Of a DNA stretch of 64,000 nt, positions 32,574 through 44,099 are shown piece after piece (the first letter of the stretch is position 1; every line of letters begins with the position of its first letter). Source of the DNA: Erinaceus europaeus (Eukaryota; Chordata; Mammalia; Eulipotyphla; Erinaceidae); contig NC_080164.1 of NCBI RefSeq assembly GCF_950295315.1, positions 13,361,659 through 13,425,658 of the forward strand, given 5' to 3'. A program made the position numbers and the translations under genes. The notes beneath the pieces are model-generated. The model was not told the origin of the DNA. It made no database searches and saw only the letters and a program-made list of their open reading frames with translations.

Positions 32574-32726
32574 GTGGGACCTAGGAGATAGCATCATGTT
32601 TTATGCAGACAGATTCTCATGCCTAAGGTTGACTTGTCCCAGGTTCAGTGACCCATATAACCATAAGCTGAGCTGAGCAGAGTTCTAGTAAAAAAAAAAA
32701 AAAAAAAAGCAAATAAAATAAAATAG
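32574..32726 (+). mobile_element. Second-family SINE with poly-A tail
   Basis: 'ggacctaggagatagcatcatg', 'tgcagacagattctcatgcc', 'cccaggttcagtgaccc' (B-box-like), 'gagctgagcagagttctagt', then 18 A and AAAT units. Near-identical 10-mers ACGTGTTCTG upstream and ACATGTTCTG downstream are a likely target duplication. Confidence 0.65.
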
Positions 32727-33058
32727 AAACATGTTCTGTATCATGCTCACTTAACTCCCAGTCGCCAGCTTCTGAGATTCACATGTATGAGGTGTTCATG
32801 TGTCATCTAACTCTACGACTTCAACTCTGAGATTACCTGATTCTCCGACTGCTGTCTTTATTTCTTACCACACTTTTTTTGTATTTTCATTAATGATTTT
32901 ATAGTGATTTACAGGACTGTAATATAATAGATGTATAGTTTTATACCACTCCTACCAGTAAAGTTCTGTGCCCCCACCTCCACCCCCAACTATAACCCCC
33001 ACCATAGTTTTCCTAAGGTTTTAGACATGGGAAATTATATATATGTATAAAATAGTTG

Positions 33059-33061
<3 letters not shown>

Positions 33062-33098
<37 letters not shown>
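33062..33098. repeat. (AT)n microsatellite
   Basis: About 18 units. Confidence 0.95.
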
Positions 33099-33103
<5 letters not shown>

Positions 33104-33255
33104 GTTCTGAATATCTCAGTAAAATCAGCTGGTAGCTGTCCTTCACTTCCTTACTTCACTAAGCATAATCAAGCATAATCACCACTACACCACTAGTTCC
33201 ATCCATTTTGTCTCAATATAGTCTTATATTTCGTACATTTCAGAGTTAGTACCCC

Positions 33256-33259
<4 letters not shown>

Positions 33260-33314
<55 letters not shown>
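33260..33314. repeat. (AT)n microsatellite
   Basis: About 27 units. Confidence 0.95.
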
Positions 33315-33316
<2 letters not shown>

Positions 33317-33320
33317 CTCA

Positions 33321-34234
33321 AATGAGTAATTTTTGTTCCATTATCAAAGTATTCCTCATAGAGTTTTCTTTCGTTTGTTTTCTGGATATTTTAAACTGTT
33401 AAGGAAAGGAAAAGACACATGCCATAAAAGCTTGTGTGGGCTGTTCTGACGAAGATGGATGACCCTATCAGGAAGCTGATGCCCATTTTATTCACTTATA
33501 AGGCCCTGTCTTCATGTCCTTTCTAAGACGCTCCTACAAGTACGATAATTTCCCATGGTCCTTCCTTTTCCCACTTCCTTATCATACAAGGGAAATAGAC
33601 TAGCTCCTTTTCAGATCACTCTCTTCTCTCCTCTTTTGTCTTTGAAGGTGTTCTTCTGATACCCAGCTCCCTCAATACTCCCATTCTATACAAAACTAAA
33701 CCCAGGGGGTGTCTTGTGACGATCTCAGCAATGTTAGATAATGCACTTAACTCTTAATTTGCTTTTTACCAAAATAATAATGACAATAGTAAATAATAAT
33801 TTCACAGCTTTTATCATGACTATTTTTATAATCATATGATCTTATGGAAAGGGGAGTATTTTATAGACTATAAATATTTACAAGCTGTTCATTTCTAAAT
33901 AAGATGAAGTGATTAAAATTATTCTCACCTAGTCTGCATCCTTTACTAGTTCCTTCAGTGTTTTTCTTCTCTCTGACCTGACTCAAAACACACCCATCAG
34001 ACTGTGATCTAAACATGACTACCACCCTCTCCCGTGATTCTACCTTCATTTTGCCACTTTAACAAAACCATGTAAAGTTCTTTGGTTTAGGACATGAAGT
34101 AGGCAAATATTTAGGATGGATTCAAAGAAGCTTAGGTGACTCACTACCACACTGCTGTACTACCAAGAAATATCTCAATATTGTACTGAAACATGAGCTA
34201 TTTGAAGACATAACTCCAGCACTCAAATGCCATC
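33321..34234. other. Unique AT-rich sequence (0.9 kb)
   Basis: No repeat or coding signal recognised. Confidence 0.4.
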
Positions 34235-34405
34235 TCCACCAGTATACTTACTCTCTGACCCTTAACAAGTAGCTTAACACTTTTTTGTTTTCAATTTCTT
34301 AACTGTGAAACTAGATACTAATAGTAGTATCTACCTCCATGGGCTCTTGTGATTTGTATACAAAATAAGTATGCAAATATCTAAGCATCTAAATACAGAA
34401 TGTAT
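34235..34405 (+). repeat. MIR remnant
   Basis: 'acttactctctgacccttaacaagtagcttaacac', 'caatttcttaactgtgaaac', 'taatagtagtatctacctcc' keep the MIR core order. Confidence 0.7.
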
Positions 34406-34705
34406 ATTTTGTTTACTTTCATGTAGAGCTGGTAACAAGAGTTCTATCATTCAAAAATATTCAAAAATTAACTGCCAATTTGTTTGTTCCAATAACAAGG
34501 GATATAACAAGAACAAAGCAGAGATTTATTAGAGTCTGGTGTGGACTATAAACAGTAAATAAGAAATTATAGCAGTTATAAGTGCCATGACAGGGATACA
34601 TACCTCTGCAACAGCAGTCTTCAGAAAAACATGAAAACACACTCAAGTATGAGTAGGAAATACTAATATAGTGAGGGCAGAAAGAGGCCAAAATGGAAAG
34701 GTCAG
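34406..34705. other. Unassigned sequence
   Basis: Nothing recognised before the SINE target duplication. Confidence 0.35.
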
Positions 34706-34718
34706 TGCCTCTATTTCT

Positions 34719-35069
34719 TTTTTTTTGCCCCCAGGGTTATTGCTGGGGCTTGGTACCTACAACAAGAATCCACTATGCCTGGAGGCTATTTTTTTCCATT
34801 TTGTTGCCCTTGTTTTCTTATTGTTGTGGTGGTTATTATTATTGTTGTTATTGATGTCATTGTTGTTGGCTAGGACAGAGAGAAATGGAGAGAGGAGGGG
34901 AAGACAGAGGGGGAAAGAAGGATAGACACCTGCAGACCTGCTTCACCACCTGTGAAGCAACTCCCCTGCAAGTGGGGAGTTGGGGGCTTGAACTGGGATC
35001 ATTATGCCAGTCCTTGCACTTTGAGCAATGCACACTTAACAAGCTGTGCTACCAACCAACACCCCCCAA
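34719..35069 (-). mobile_element. ERI-type SINE with 3' domain, exact target duplication
   Basis: 13-bp duplications TGCCTCTATTTCT (34706-34718, 35070-35082). Antisense order: 3' domain ('ccagggttattgctggggcttgg'), poly-T, 'ttattgatgtcattgttgttgg', GA body, 'cctgcagacctgcttcacc', 'gcttgaactgggatc' (B box) and head. Confidence 0.93.
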
Positions 35070-35693
35070 TGCCTCTATTTCTCATAATAAACCTTATATT
35101 TGTATATAATCCCAAGGTCTTTAACTTTATTTGTCCTTATAATAACCTGGAGGTGGTCAGGTGTATCTGATTTGTAGCCATTGCTGCTTTACAAAATCAC
35201 AACTAAGACACACACAGATACATTAAAAAAAAAAAAAGTCTTAGGGGTAGAGTCAAGATGGTGACTTGGAAGCAGCTGCTAGCATGAGCTCCAGCAAGCT
35301 GAGCAGCTTGTGACCTAGGATTCCCTAGATAGGGTAGGATACTGGGCCCTCAGCAAGAGGGTGAATAAGGGGTCCTAAAGGTGACACCACTCTTGGGTTA
35401 GAAAATAGAGGCTGGGGAAAAATAAAGGAATATCTTTTAATTATTTCTGAAGCTCCCCCCTCCCCTCCACCCCAGACCCATCCCCCAGGGGCTGGACTGC
35501 CACTCCTAGCAGGCTCCCTGCTGAGCTATTTTCTTTACCAAGATTCCTGGCTCACCAGGGCTGTCTTTCTAAACCTTTTCCATTTTGTTTTCATTCACTT
35601 TCTTTTTTTAAGTGGCTAGAACTCTATTTGAGTGACAAAATACCTGACCAATCAGAGCCTCACCACTACCTGAGAAAGATTACCTGGATCTTT

Positions 35694-35769
35694 TTCTTCT
35701 TCTTCTTCTTCTTCTTCTTCTTCTTCTTCTTCTTCTTCTTCTTCTTCTTCTTCTTCTTCTTCTTCTTCT

Positions 35770-35804
<35 letters not shown>
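35694..35804. repeat. (TTC)n-(TC)n microsatellite
   Basis: About 25 TTC units followed by TC units, a 110-bp pure polypyrimidine tract in the L1 5' region. Confidence 0.95.
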
Positions 35805-35937
35805 GGATAATTTTTAAAATTGGGAATCTTTTCTCAGGCTCCCTGCAGCCAATCAGGAGATATCCAAGCTTAAGACTGACTGTTAGCGTTTTTTACTCTA
35901 TTCTATTTTATTATTGCTATTATTATATATTTGTGTC

Positions 35938-38257
35938 CCTTCAGGAAACAGTTAATACACATACTTCTAAAGCTTTTCCACACAATTGAAGAAACAGGAA
36001 TACACCCTTCCACCTTCTATGAAGCCAACATCACCCAGATACCAAAAGAAGATAGGGACACAACAAAAAAGGAAAACTACAGACTGATAGCTCTGCTGAA
36101 CATAGATGCCAAAATATTAAACAAGATCCTGGCCAACCAGATACAGCAGTATAAGAAAAATATTGATCATCACGACCAAGTGAGATTTATCCCAGAAATG
36201 CAAGGCTGGTTCAACATATGTGAGTCAATCAATGTCATTCACCACACCAATAAAAGTAAAACCAAAAACCACATGATTATCTCAATAGATGCAGAGAAAG
36301 CTCTTAAAAAAAACCCCAACACCCATTCATGCTCAAAACACTACAAAAAAATTGGAATAGACGGGAAATTCCTCAATATAGTGGAGTCCATATATATATA
36401 ACAAACCTACAGTCAACATCATAATCAGTGGACAGATGATGAAAGCATTCCCCTTCAGACCGGGGACTAAACAGGGCTGTCCATTATCACCATTACTCCT
36501 CAACATAGTATTGGAAGTTCTTGCCTTAGCAATCAGGCAAGAGAAATAAATCAAAGGAATACAGATCAGAAGGAGAGAAGTCGAGCTCTCACTATTGGCA
36601 AATGATATAGATAGTATATAGAAAAACCTAAAGAAACTTCTGGAAATTATTAGGCAATATATCAAGGTGTGAGGCTACATAATCAATGGACAAAATTAGT
36701 GGCATTTGTTTATGCAAACATTAAATCTGAAGAAGACATCCAGAAATCCCATTCACTGTTGTAGCAAAATCAATAAAATACCTAGGAATAAACTTCATCA
36801 AAGAAGTGAAAAACTTTTATACTGAAAACTATGAGTCACTATTCAAGGAAATAGAAAATGATACCAAGAAATGGAAAGACATCCCATACTCATGGACTGG
36901 ATCTAATAATATCATCAAAATGAATATTCTCACCAGAGCCATATACAAATTTAACGTGATGCTCATCAAAGTTCCACCAAGTTTCTTGAAGAGAACAGAA
37001 CAAAAACTACAATCATTTATCTGGAAATAGAAAGCACCTGGAATTGCCAAAACTATCTTGAGGAAAAGAAACAAAATGAAGGCATCACACTCCCAGACTC
37101 CAACTATATTATAAGGCCATCATCATCAAAACAGCCTGGTACTGAAATAAAAATAGGCACACTGATCATTGGAACAGAATTGAAAGCCTAGAATTAAACC
37201 CCTACACCTATGGACATCTAATCTTTGATAAGTGGGCCCAAAGTATTAAATGGAGGAAGGAGGCTCTCTTCAATAAATGGTGCTGGAAAAACTGGGTTGA
37301 AACAAGCAGAAGAATGAAACTGAACCACCTTATCTCACCAGAAACAAAAAATCAACTCCAAATGGATCAAGGACATGAATGTTAGACCAGAAACTATCAA
37401 ATACTTAGAGAAAAATATTGGTGGAACAATTTCCCACCTAAACCTCAAGGACATCTTTGATGATACAAACTCAATTTCAAGGAAGAGTAAAGCAGAAACA
37501 AATCAATGAGACTACATCAAACTGAAAAGCTTCTCCACAGCCAAAGAAACTATTACACAAACAAAGAATAGGAGAAGATAACCAAAATATACAAAGAGCT
37601 CAGCAAACTTAGCAACAAAAAAGCAAATGACCCCATCCAAAAATGGGCAGAGGATACAAACAGAACATTCACTACAGAAGAGATCCAAAAGACTTACAAA
37701 CACATGAAAAATCACTCTAGGTCACGGATTGTCAGAGAAATGCAAATAAAGACAACACTGAGATGCCACCTCACCCCTGTGAGAATGGCATACATCAAAA
37801 AGGACAGTAGTAACAACTGCTGGAGAGGCTGTGGGGACAGAAGAACCCATCTGCACTGCTGGTGGGAATGTAAATTGTCCATAATCTGTGGAGAGCAGTC
37901 TGGAGAACTCTCACAAGGCTAGACATGGACCTTCCACATGACCCAGTAATCCCTCTCCTAGGGCTATAGCCCAAGGACTCCATAATACCCAACCCAAAAA
38001 AAATGTGTACAACTATGTTCGTAGCAGCACAATTCATAACAGCTAAAACATAGAAGCAATCCAGGTGTCCAACAACAGATGAGTGGCTGAGAAAGCTGTG
38101 GTATATATACACAATGGAATACTACGCAGCTATTAAGAACAATGAACCTACCTTCTCTGACCCATCTTGCATGGACCTAGAAGGAATTATGTTAAGTGAG
38201 CTAAGCCAGAAAGATAAAAAGGAATATGGGATGATCCCACTCATAAAAATAAGTTGA
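35938..38257 (+). pseudogene. L1 ORF2 fragment (reverse transcriptase to C-terminus)
   Basis: Opens with reverse-transcriptase palm sequence ([21 protein letters not shown]; the aspartate-rich [10 protein letters not shown] box of the other copy is altered to IDAEKALKK). The FADD region is eroded (near 36597-36615). It continues through FYTENYESLFKEIE (from 36806) to the Cys-rich end ([18 protein letters not shown], from 37830) and the stop near 38257. Multiple frameshifts and stops; no active product. Confidence 0.88.
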
Positions 38258-38363
38258 GAAAGAATAATAGAAAGGGAAACTCCAAGCAAGATTTGACTGA
38301 ATTTAGAATAGAGCACTAAGTAAAAACCCCAGGTAGAGGGTGAGGGTGGATGTTCAGTTTCAT

Positions 38364-38391
38364 GGGTTGGGGGGGAAGTGGGGGGGATGGG
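38364..38391 (+). other. G-rich tract in L1 3' UTR (potential G-quadruplex)
   Basis: Runs GGG, G7, G7 and GGG with 2-3-base loops on the L1 sense strand, just 3' of ORF2, in the same position as the tract in the full-length L1. Confidence 0.65.
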
Positions 38392-40284
38392 ACACAGTCT
38401 TTTGGTTGTAAGAATGGTGTTTATGTACACTCCTATCAATTTGTAGTCATATAAATCACTAATTAATATGAGGGGGGAAATTGAGTGAATGTCTCAAACT
38501 TTTTAAATCACAGACTGAGTCTTTTTAATACATAGATGGAGTCTTTGATAATGTTGACTCTCTTAAAAGCTTAGGCCAGGGAGAACAGAAGCAACCAGTG
38601 GCACAGCTATATACAAATAATGTCAAGAGACATAAATTATGGTGATGTTGTGTATAATACAACAAATCCTAACAAAGGGATATTTCAAAGTTAACCCATT
38701 TGACAAATAACGTAATTATAGCAATAATTATCTATTGTCTTTTTAAACCCTATGATAGCAGGAGCCTCACATTTCCTCTATAGAGGCTATCTTTCCCCCA
38801 GTACTGGAACCTCTAGGGTAGGGCTCACTTTCCTAGATATAGACCAGGTCCCATGTGATACAGCATATGTTCGCATGTACCCATAAAATTAGGGCAAAAT
38901 ATATATCTGAAAGCAAAAATACACAATAGTCTTTAGTGAGTTACTATCAAGTTCATAATGAAATAGTGTCCACTTAGACTTAGATACCCTCCTCATCTAC
39001 TTCCTATTACAGGTCTCTCACTTATTCCAAAGCTAACCTCATCAAAGCAAGGACTTCAAAAGCTAAATAAGGACAAGAGACTGGCATACTTTAATGATGA
39101 CTCTTTAGTCACTATCAGGCCACCCCATCATCTAGGGCCCTAATTGGGGAGTCCTGGGATTCCCAAATAGACATGATGGGCCTAGACCTCGAACAAATAC
39201 CTCTCTCCATTGTTTCCAGTCATTTCTATCAGAAACAATGCACACAATAGACCCCTTTGTGGGCTTTCATAGGACCTGGCACTTAACTTGGATCAAAAAT
39301 GGTAGAGAATGTTCCATCCTCCGAAGGGAGGCTAGACAATATACTCTATGCTACATCTGAGGAAGATGGGTCCTAATATTGGGGCAGCTTGAAATGTTCC
39401 TACTTATGACCAAAGAATGTGAGCTCAGATCTACAGGGATGCAGAGGTCAAATAGGCTCCTAAGCTGAATATGGGCCACAGACCACATCAAACTGATGGG
39501 CTTTACAATCAACAATATTTATATGCCTTTCCCATATTTGGGAGCTACTCTCTTCCCTGGTCCTTTTGCTTTCTGGTCCTTTGCCAGCCATGACATCATC
39601 TCCCCAGACAACAATTAGGATCCACCTGCATATCAGATTTCAGGCTCAGGCAAAAAACAAACAAACAAACAAACAAAAAAATCACTAGTATAGCCACAGG
39701 CCCTTTGGAATATAACTGAATTATGCCTACTAGCTATCTACAAAACAGAGGAACCCCCCCCCCCACTCTTCATTTGCACTATTCCAGCCTTTAAGTCCAT
39801 GATTGGTCAACAATTTGTTTGGCTTTGTATGTTAAATCTCTTTTCAACCTACAGGTTCCAGATGCTAGCATAATGCCGACCAGACTTCCCTGGACAGACA
39901 ACCCCAGCAATGTGTCCTGGAGCTCCACTTCCCCAGAGCCCCACCCTACTAGGGAAAGAGAGAGACAGGCTGGGAGTATGGTTCGACCAGCCAATGCCAT
40001 GTTCAGCGGGGAAGCAATTACAGAAGCCAGACCTTCAACCTTCCGCGTCCTACAATGATCTTGGGTCCATACTCCCAGAGGGATAAAGAATAGGAAAGCA
40101 ATCAGGGGAGGGGATGGGATACGGAGATCTGGTGGTGGGAATTGTGTGGAGTTGTACCCCTCATATCCTATGTTTTTTCAATGTTTCCTTTTTATAAATA
40201 AAACATTTTTTTTTTTAAAAGTCTTTCAGTGGGGATGAACTTTCCTGAACTAAGTTAATGCAAGAGTAGAGATCTCAAAGGAAA

Positions 40285-40497
40285 GGGCCGTGTGTGGATG
40301 CACCTGGGTGAGTGCACAAGGACCCAGGTTTGAGCCCCTGGTCCCTACCTACAGAGGGAAAGCTTCACAAGTGATGAAGCAGGACTGCAGGTGTCTCTTG
40401 GTCTCTCTCCTTCTCTATTTCCCCCTTCCCTCTCAATTTATGGCTGTCTCTACACAATAAATAAAGATAATAACATTTTATGATAAAATTTAAAAAA
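40285..40497 (+). mobile_element. tRNA-derived SINE (older subtype)
   Basis: 'ggccgtgtgtggatgcacctggg', B box GGTTTGAGCCCC, 'gggaaagcttcacaagtgatgaagc', a CT body and A/T tail. 'gatctcaa' occurs on both sides (about 40271 and 40501) and may be the target duplication. Confidence 0.85.
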
Positions 40498-40788
40498 TGG
40501 ATCTCAAGGGGGGAATAACAAGTTTAACTTAGTAGTTGCAAATAATATTTTTTTACTTGATGTCACAAAATGGGGGGGAAATCTAAATTTCAGGTGTAAT
40601 CTTAGAGCAAACAAAAACTGTTATACAAGATATCCAGTTTGAGGTCACATGATAAACATACAATTTGAAAAAAAAAAGAAAAAGATTGTTTGTATGTGTG
40701 TTTACTTTTGAATTAGGCCAGCAGATTAAAATGGAGACTGGATATATTTTAAAGAGATTGCAGGTGGTTGGTGAATTTAGGAAAAAAA

Positions 40789-41207
40789 TTTTAATTATCT
40801 TTATTTTTTAAATTTTTATTTATAAAAAGGAAACACTGACAAAAAAAAAAGATAGGATAAGAGGGGTACAACTCCACACAATTCCCATCACCATAACTCC
40901 ATATCCCATCCCCTCCTCCGATAATTTTCCTATTCATTATCCCTCTGGAAGAATGGACCCAGGGTCATTATGGGGTCCAGAAGGTGGAAGGTCTGGCTTC
41001 TGTAATTACTTCTTTGCTGAACACGGGTGTTGGCAGGTCAATCCATACTCCTAGCCTCTCTCTTTCCTTTGTGGGACAAGGGTCTGGGGAGACGGGGATC
41101 CAGGACACATCGGTGGGTTCAGTTGGCATCATCATGTTAGCATCTGGAACCTAGTGGCTAAAAAAAGATTCAACATACAAAGCCACCAAATTGTTGACTA
41201 ATCATGA
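40789..41207 (-). mobile_element. 5'-truncated L1, 3'UTR type A
   Basis: Antisense A-rich tail, 'gaggggtacaactccacac', 'gggtcattatggggtccag', 'gttggcaggtcaatcc', 'gttagcatctggaacctagtgg'. Near-identical flanks TGAATTTAGGAA / TGAATTAAGGAA are a likely target duplication. Confidence 0.85.
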
Positions 41208-41435
41208 ATTAAGGAAGAAGAGGTGAATAGTAAGTCAGTCCTCAAACTTCTTCAAAAATGATTTTAAAAAATTCTCTAGTCACATTGTTAAGGAAATAAT
41301 GATTTATAAGAAACTTATCATATGAATACAATTTTTTACCTTTTGGCCTAAGTACCTTTTTTTTTTCCTTTTTTCCATTTTTTTTCTATCAGGAGGATTA
41401 ATGATTTATAATCAACAGTAAAATACAGTAGACAT

Positions 41436-42018
41436 CTCTCCAGACAATAACTTAGGTCACCTGCATATTAGATGTCAGACTCAGGCAAAACTAGTAAAGT
41501 CATGGCCCCTTGAAATATACCTAAAATAGACCTACTAGCTTTTTCCAAAATGGAGACCCCCAACTATTCATCCACAATATCCCTGCCTTTAGGTTCATGA
41601 TTAGTCAACAGTTTGTTCTGTTTTATATCTTAACTCTCTTGCAGCCACCAGTTCCAGATGCTACAATAGTGCCAACCAGACTTCCCTGGGCAGATTACCC
41701 CACCAGTTGTGTCCTGGAGCCCCTCCTCTCCAGGCCCCTGCCCCACTAGGGAAAGAGAGAGAAGGCTGGGAGTATGGATTAACCTGCCAAGACCCGTGTT
41801 CAGCAGAGAAGTAATTACAGAAGCCAGACCTTCCACCTTCTGCATCCCATAATGACCCTGGGTCCATTCTCCCAGAGGGATAAAGACTAGGAAAGTTATC
41901 AGGGGAGGGGATGGAATGTGGAATTCTGGTGGCAGGAACTGTGTGGAACTGTACCCCTCTTATCCTACAATCTTGCCAATATTTCCATTTTATAAATACA
42001 AATTTAAAAAATCTAGTA
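41436..42018 (+). mobile_element. L1 3'UTR fragment, type A, nested
   Basis: 'gacatctctccagacaataac', 'cagccaccagttccagatgc', 'tcctggagcccctcc', 'gggaaagagagagaaggctggg', 'tctggtggcaggaactgtgtgg' and an A-rich end, inside the type-B L1. Confidence 0.88.
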
Positions 42019-42056
42019 ATTAGTAACATTTCTCAGTTTTCCACATAGCACTATAC

Positions 42057-42316
42057 TGTTGGTAGTCACACCCTGTTTTCCACTGTTTAATCCCCACTGG
42101 TTCACACGCTTTTTCCTTCTCCCCACCCCCTATCCTACGTACTTCCTCTTCCTGACACTTCTGCCTCAGGAAATATAAAGGACAGGGCTTTCAAATGAAG
42201 AGAGATTAGATTAGCTAGTTTGCACTGCATTCCTCATCAATAAAGATTGAACTGTGTTCCCAGCTCAGCCATGAGTCCCTGGTCATCTCTTTCCCAGCTG
42301 CGAAGTTAGACCAGCA
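42057..42316 (+). mobile_element. Solo LTR (260 bp) nested in L1
   Basis: TG...CA ends (TGTTGGTAG...GACCAGCA) with 6-bp flanks CTATAC (42051-42056) and CTCTAC (42317-42322), one mismatch. A TATAAAG-type box lies near 42175 and AATAAAG near 42240, followed by a U5-like end. Unrelated by eye to the other LTRs beyond the 6-bp target size. Confidence 0.8.
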
Positions 42317-43111
42317 CTCTACCGCCCTCCAGATTCTCCACCATCATGTTCTAGGACCTGAACACTGCTCCCCTCCCCAGAGTCCTTTACTTTGGTGCAG
42401 TAAACCATGCACAATCCAAGTCCTCCATGAATACGATTTCTTATTTCACCATTATAGATGACTTCACACTACTCCGACCACCCACTTATGTCCTCTCCTC
42501 CAGCATGAACTGGATCCCCAGTGCCCTCTCTACCCCTTCACATGCTCACAGATCCATTGGTTCTCAACCCCCTGGCATGTTGCCTAATCACCATTATCCC
42601 TTACTTTGCTGCAATGGACCACACCTTGTTCAGATTTCACCCTGTGTTTTCACTTTCTACCCTCGTTTCTTAAGTTCCATCTATAAATGAGATCATCTAG
42701 TTCTCCTCCTTGTCTTTATAGCTTATCTCACGTAACATAATATCTTCAAGTTTCATTCAAGATGTGGTGAAGAAGTGATTTCATATTTCTTACAGCTGAA
42801 TAGCTTTACATTATGTCTCGACATAACAACTTTTTTAACCAATCATCTGTCATTGAACATCTGGACTGCTTCCATGTTTGGATAGTAGCATAGTGATATT
42901 ATGAACGTAAGTGTACACAGATCTCTTTGGATATGTGTTTTTGTTTTCTTTGGATAAATCCTAAAGATACAGTTTACCAGACGATAGGGTGGGCTCATTT
43001 CTAATACTGACGTCTCTCCAGAGTGTTTTCCACAGAGGTGGAACTAATTTACATTCTTATAATAGTGAAGAATGGTTCATTTTCCTCTACATCCTCATCT
43101 GTACACACTAC

Positions 43112-43388
43112 TTCTTTCTTTGTTTAATTGAGGGAATTAATGTTTTACAGTAAATACAGTAACTGATACAGTGTAAAATTTCTCAGTTTTTGGTAAAACA
43201 CTATCACCTCCAGTCTAGGTCCTCCTCCACCATCATCTACCTGGACCTGAAAGCCACCACCCAACAAGTCCTATAACTTGGCGCAATGTACCAAAATCAG
43301 TCCACGTACTGTGTGTTTCCCTTTTCTGCTCTTATTTCTCAACTTTTGTTCATGAGTAAGACTGTCCCGTATTCATCCTTTGACAGAT

Positions 43389-43458
<70 letters not shown>

Positions 43459-44095
43459 AAGCTTTCTTAACCACTCATCTGTTACTAGACACCTAGTTGC
43501 TTCCAAGTTTTGGCACTTACCAATTGTGCTGCTATGAACATAGACATATACAGATCTTTTTGGATGACTTAGTTTTATTCCTTAGGATATATGTCAAGAG
43601 AGGTATGGCCATTTCATAGGGTTGGTCCATTTCCAGCCTCCTGAGAGTACTCCAGACTATGCTCAACAAGGCTAGACAAATTTACATTCCCACCAGCAGT
43701 GCATGAGGGCTCCTTTACCCCTACAACCTCTCCAGCATTTGTTGTTACTAGTCTTTCTTCTGTATGACATTCTCACAGGATGAAGTGGTATCTTATTGCT
43801 CAAATTTCTGTGGCTATCAGTGATTTGTAGCATTTTTTCATAAGTCCGTTGGCTTTATGGATCTCTTTGGATAATTTTCGGTTCGTATCATCTCCTCACT
43901 TATGGATAGGGTCATATGTTTACTTGTTGATGAATTTGGTGAGCTCTTTGTATATTTCGGTTATTAGCCTTTTGTCTGATGTATGGCATGCAACAATATT
44001 CTCCCACTCTGTAGAGTCTCTTTTTTGGGGTGGTGATATTTTTGTTATGGTATTTCTGTCCTTTCTGATGTATGATATTGTCACATAGAAATGAG
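43112..44095 (-). mobile_element. Second type-B L1 3' end nested next to the first
   Basis: 'gagggaattaatgttttacagtaaatacag', 'taggtcctcctccaccatcatc', then antisense ORF2 tail ('accactcatctgttactagacacc', 'cattcccaccagcagtgc', 'gttcgtatcatctcctcac'). Contains a long (AT)n. After about 44035 it jumps back to an earlier ORF2 segment. Confidence 0.7.
43390..43456. repeat. (AT)n microsatellite
   Basis: About 33 AT units inside the L1. Confidence 0.95.
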
Positions 44096-44099
44096 ATCC

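Larger units (their letters stand above)
32878..33320 (-). mobile_element. Old L1 3'-end fragment, 3'UTR type C
   Basis: 'cattaatgattttatagtgatttacagg', 'accactcctacc' and 'catagttttcctaaggttttagacatggg' match 1141-1290. Two long TA repeats have grown inside it. Confidence 0.5.
35243..40217 (+). mobile_element. L1 with 5' UTR fused to mid-ORF2 (4.98 kb)
   Basis: Probable 9-bp duplications AAAAGTCTT at 35234-35242 and 40218-40226. Starts with a promoter-like 5' end (CAAGATGGTGACTTGG, 'ctgctagc', 'gaataaggggtcctaaaggtg') related to the 5' UTR of the full-length L1. It then passes through a TTC/TC microsatellite and joins reverse-transcriptase sequence at about 35940. ORF1, the endonuclease and the N-terminal part of the reverse transcriptase are absent. 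A 2-kb 3' UTR follows (38258-40217) with G-rich and type-A blocks. Confidence 0.85.
41380..43110 (-). mobile_element. Older L1, 3'UTR type B, split by two later inserts
   Basis: Type-B tail at 41380-41435 ('aggattaatgatttataatcaacagtaaaatacag') resumes at 42019-42056 ('gtaacatttctcagttttccacat') and again at 42323 ('ctccaccatcatgttctaggacc'), then runs into ORF2 C-terminal remnants to about 43110. The gaps are a plus-strand L1 and an LTR. Confidence 0.75.

Noticed and set aside
16433..43456. CRISPR-like spaced repeats
   Set aside because: All short-period repeats are uninterrupted microsatellites without unique spacers, and this is mammalian nuclear DNA.
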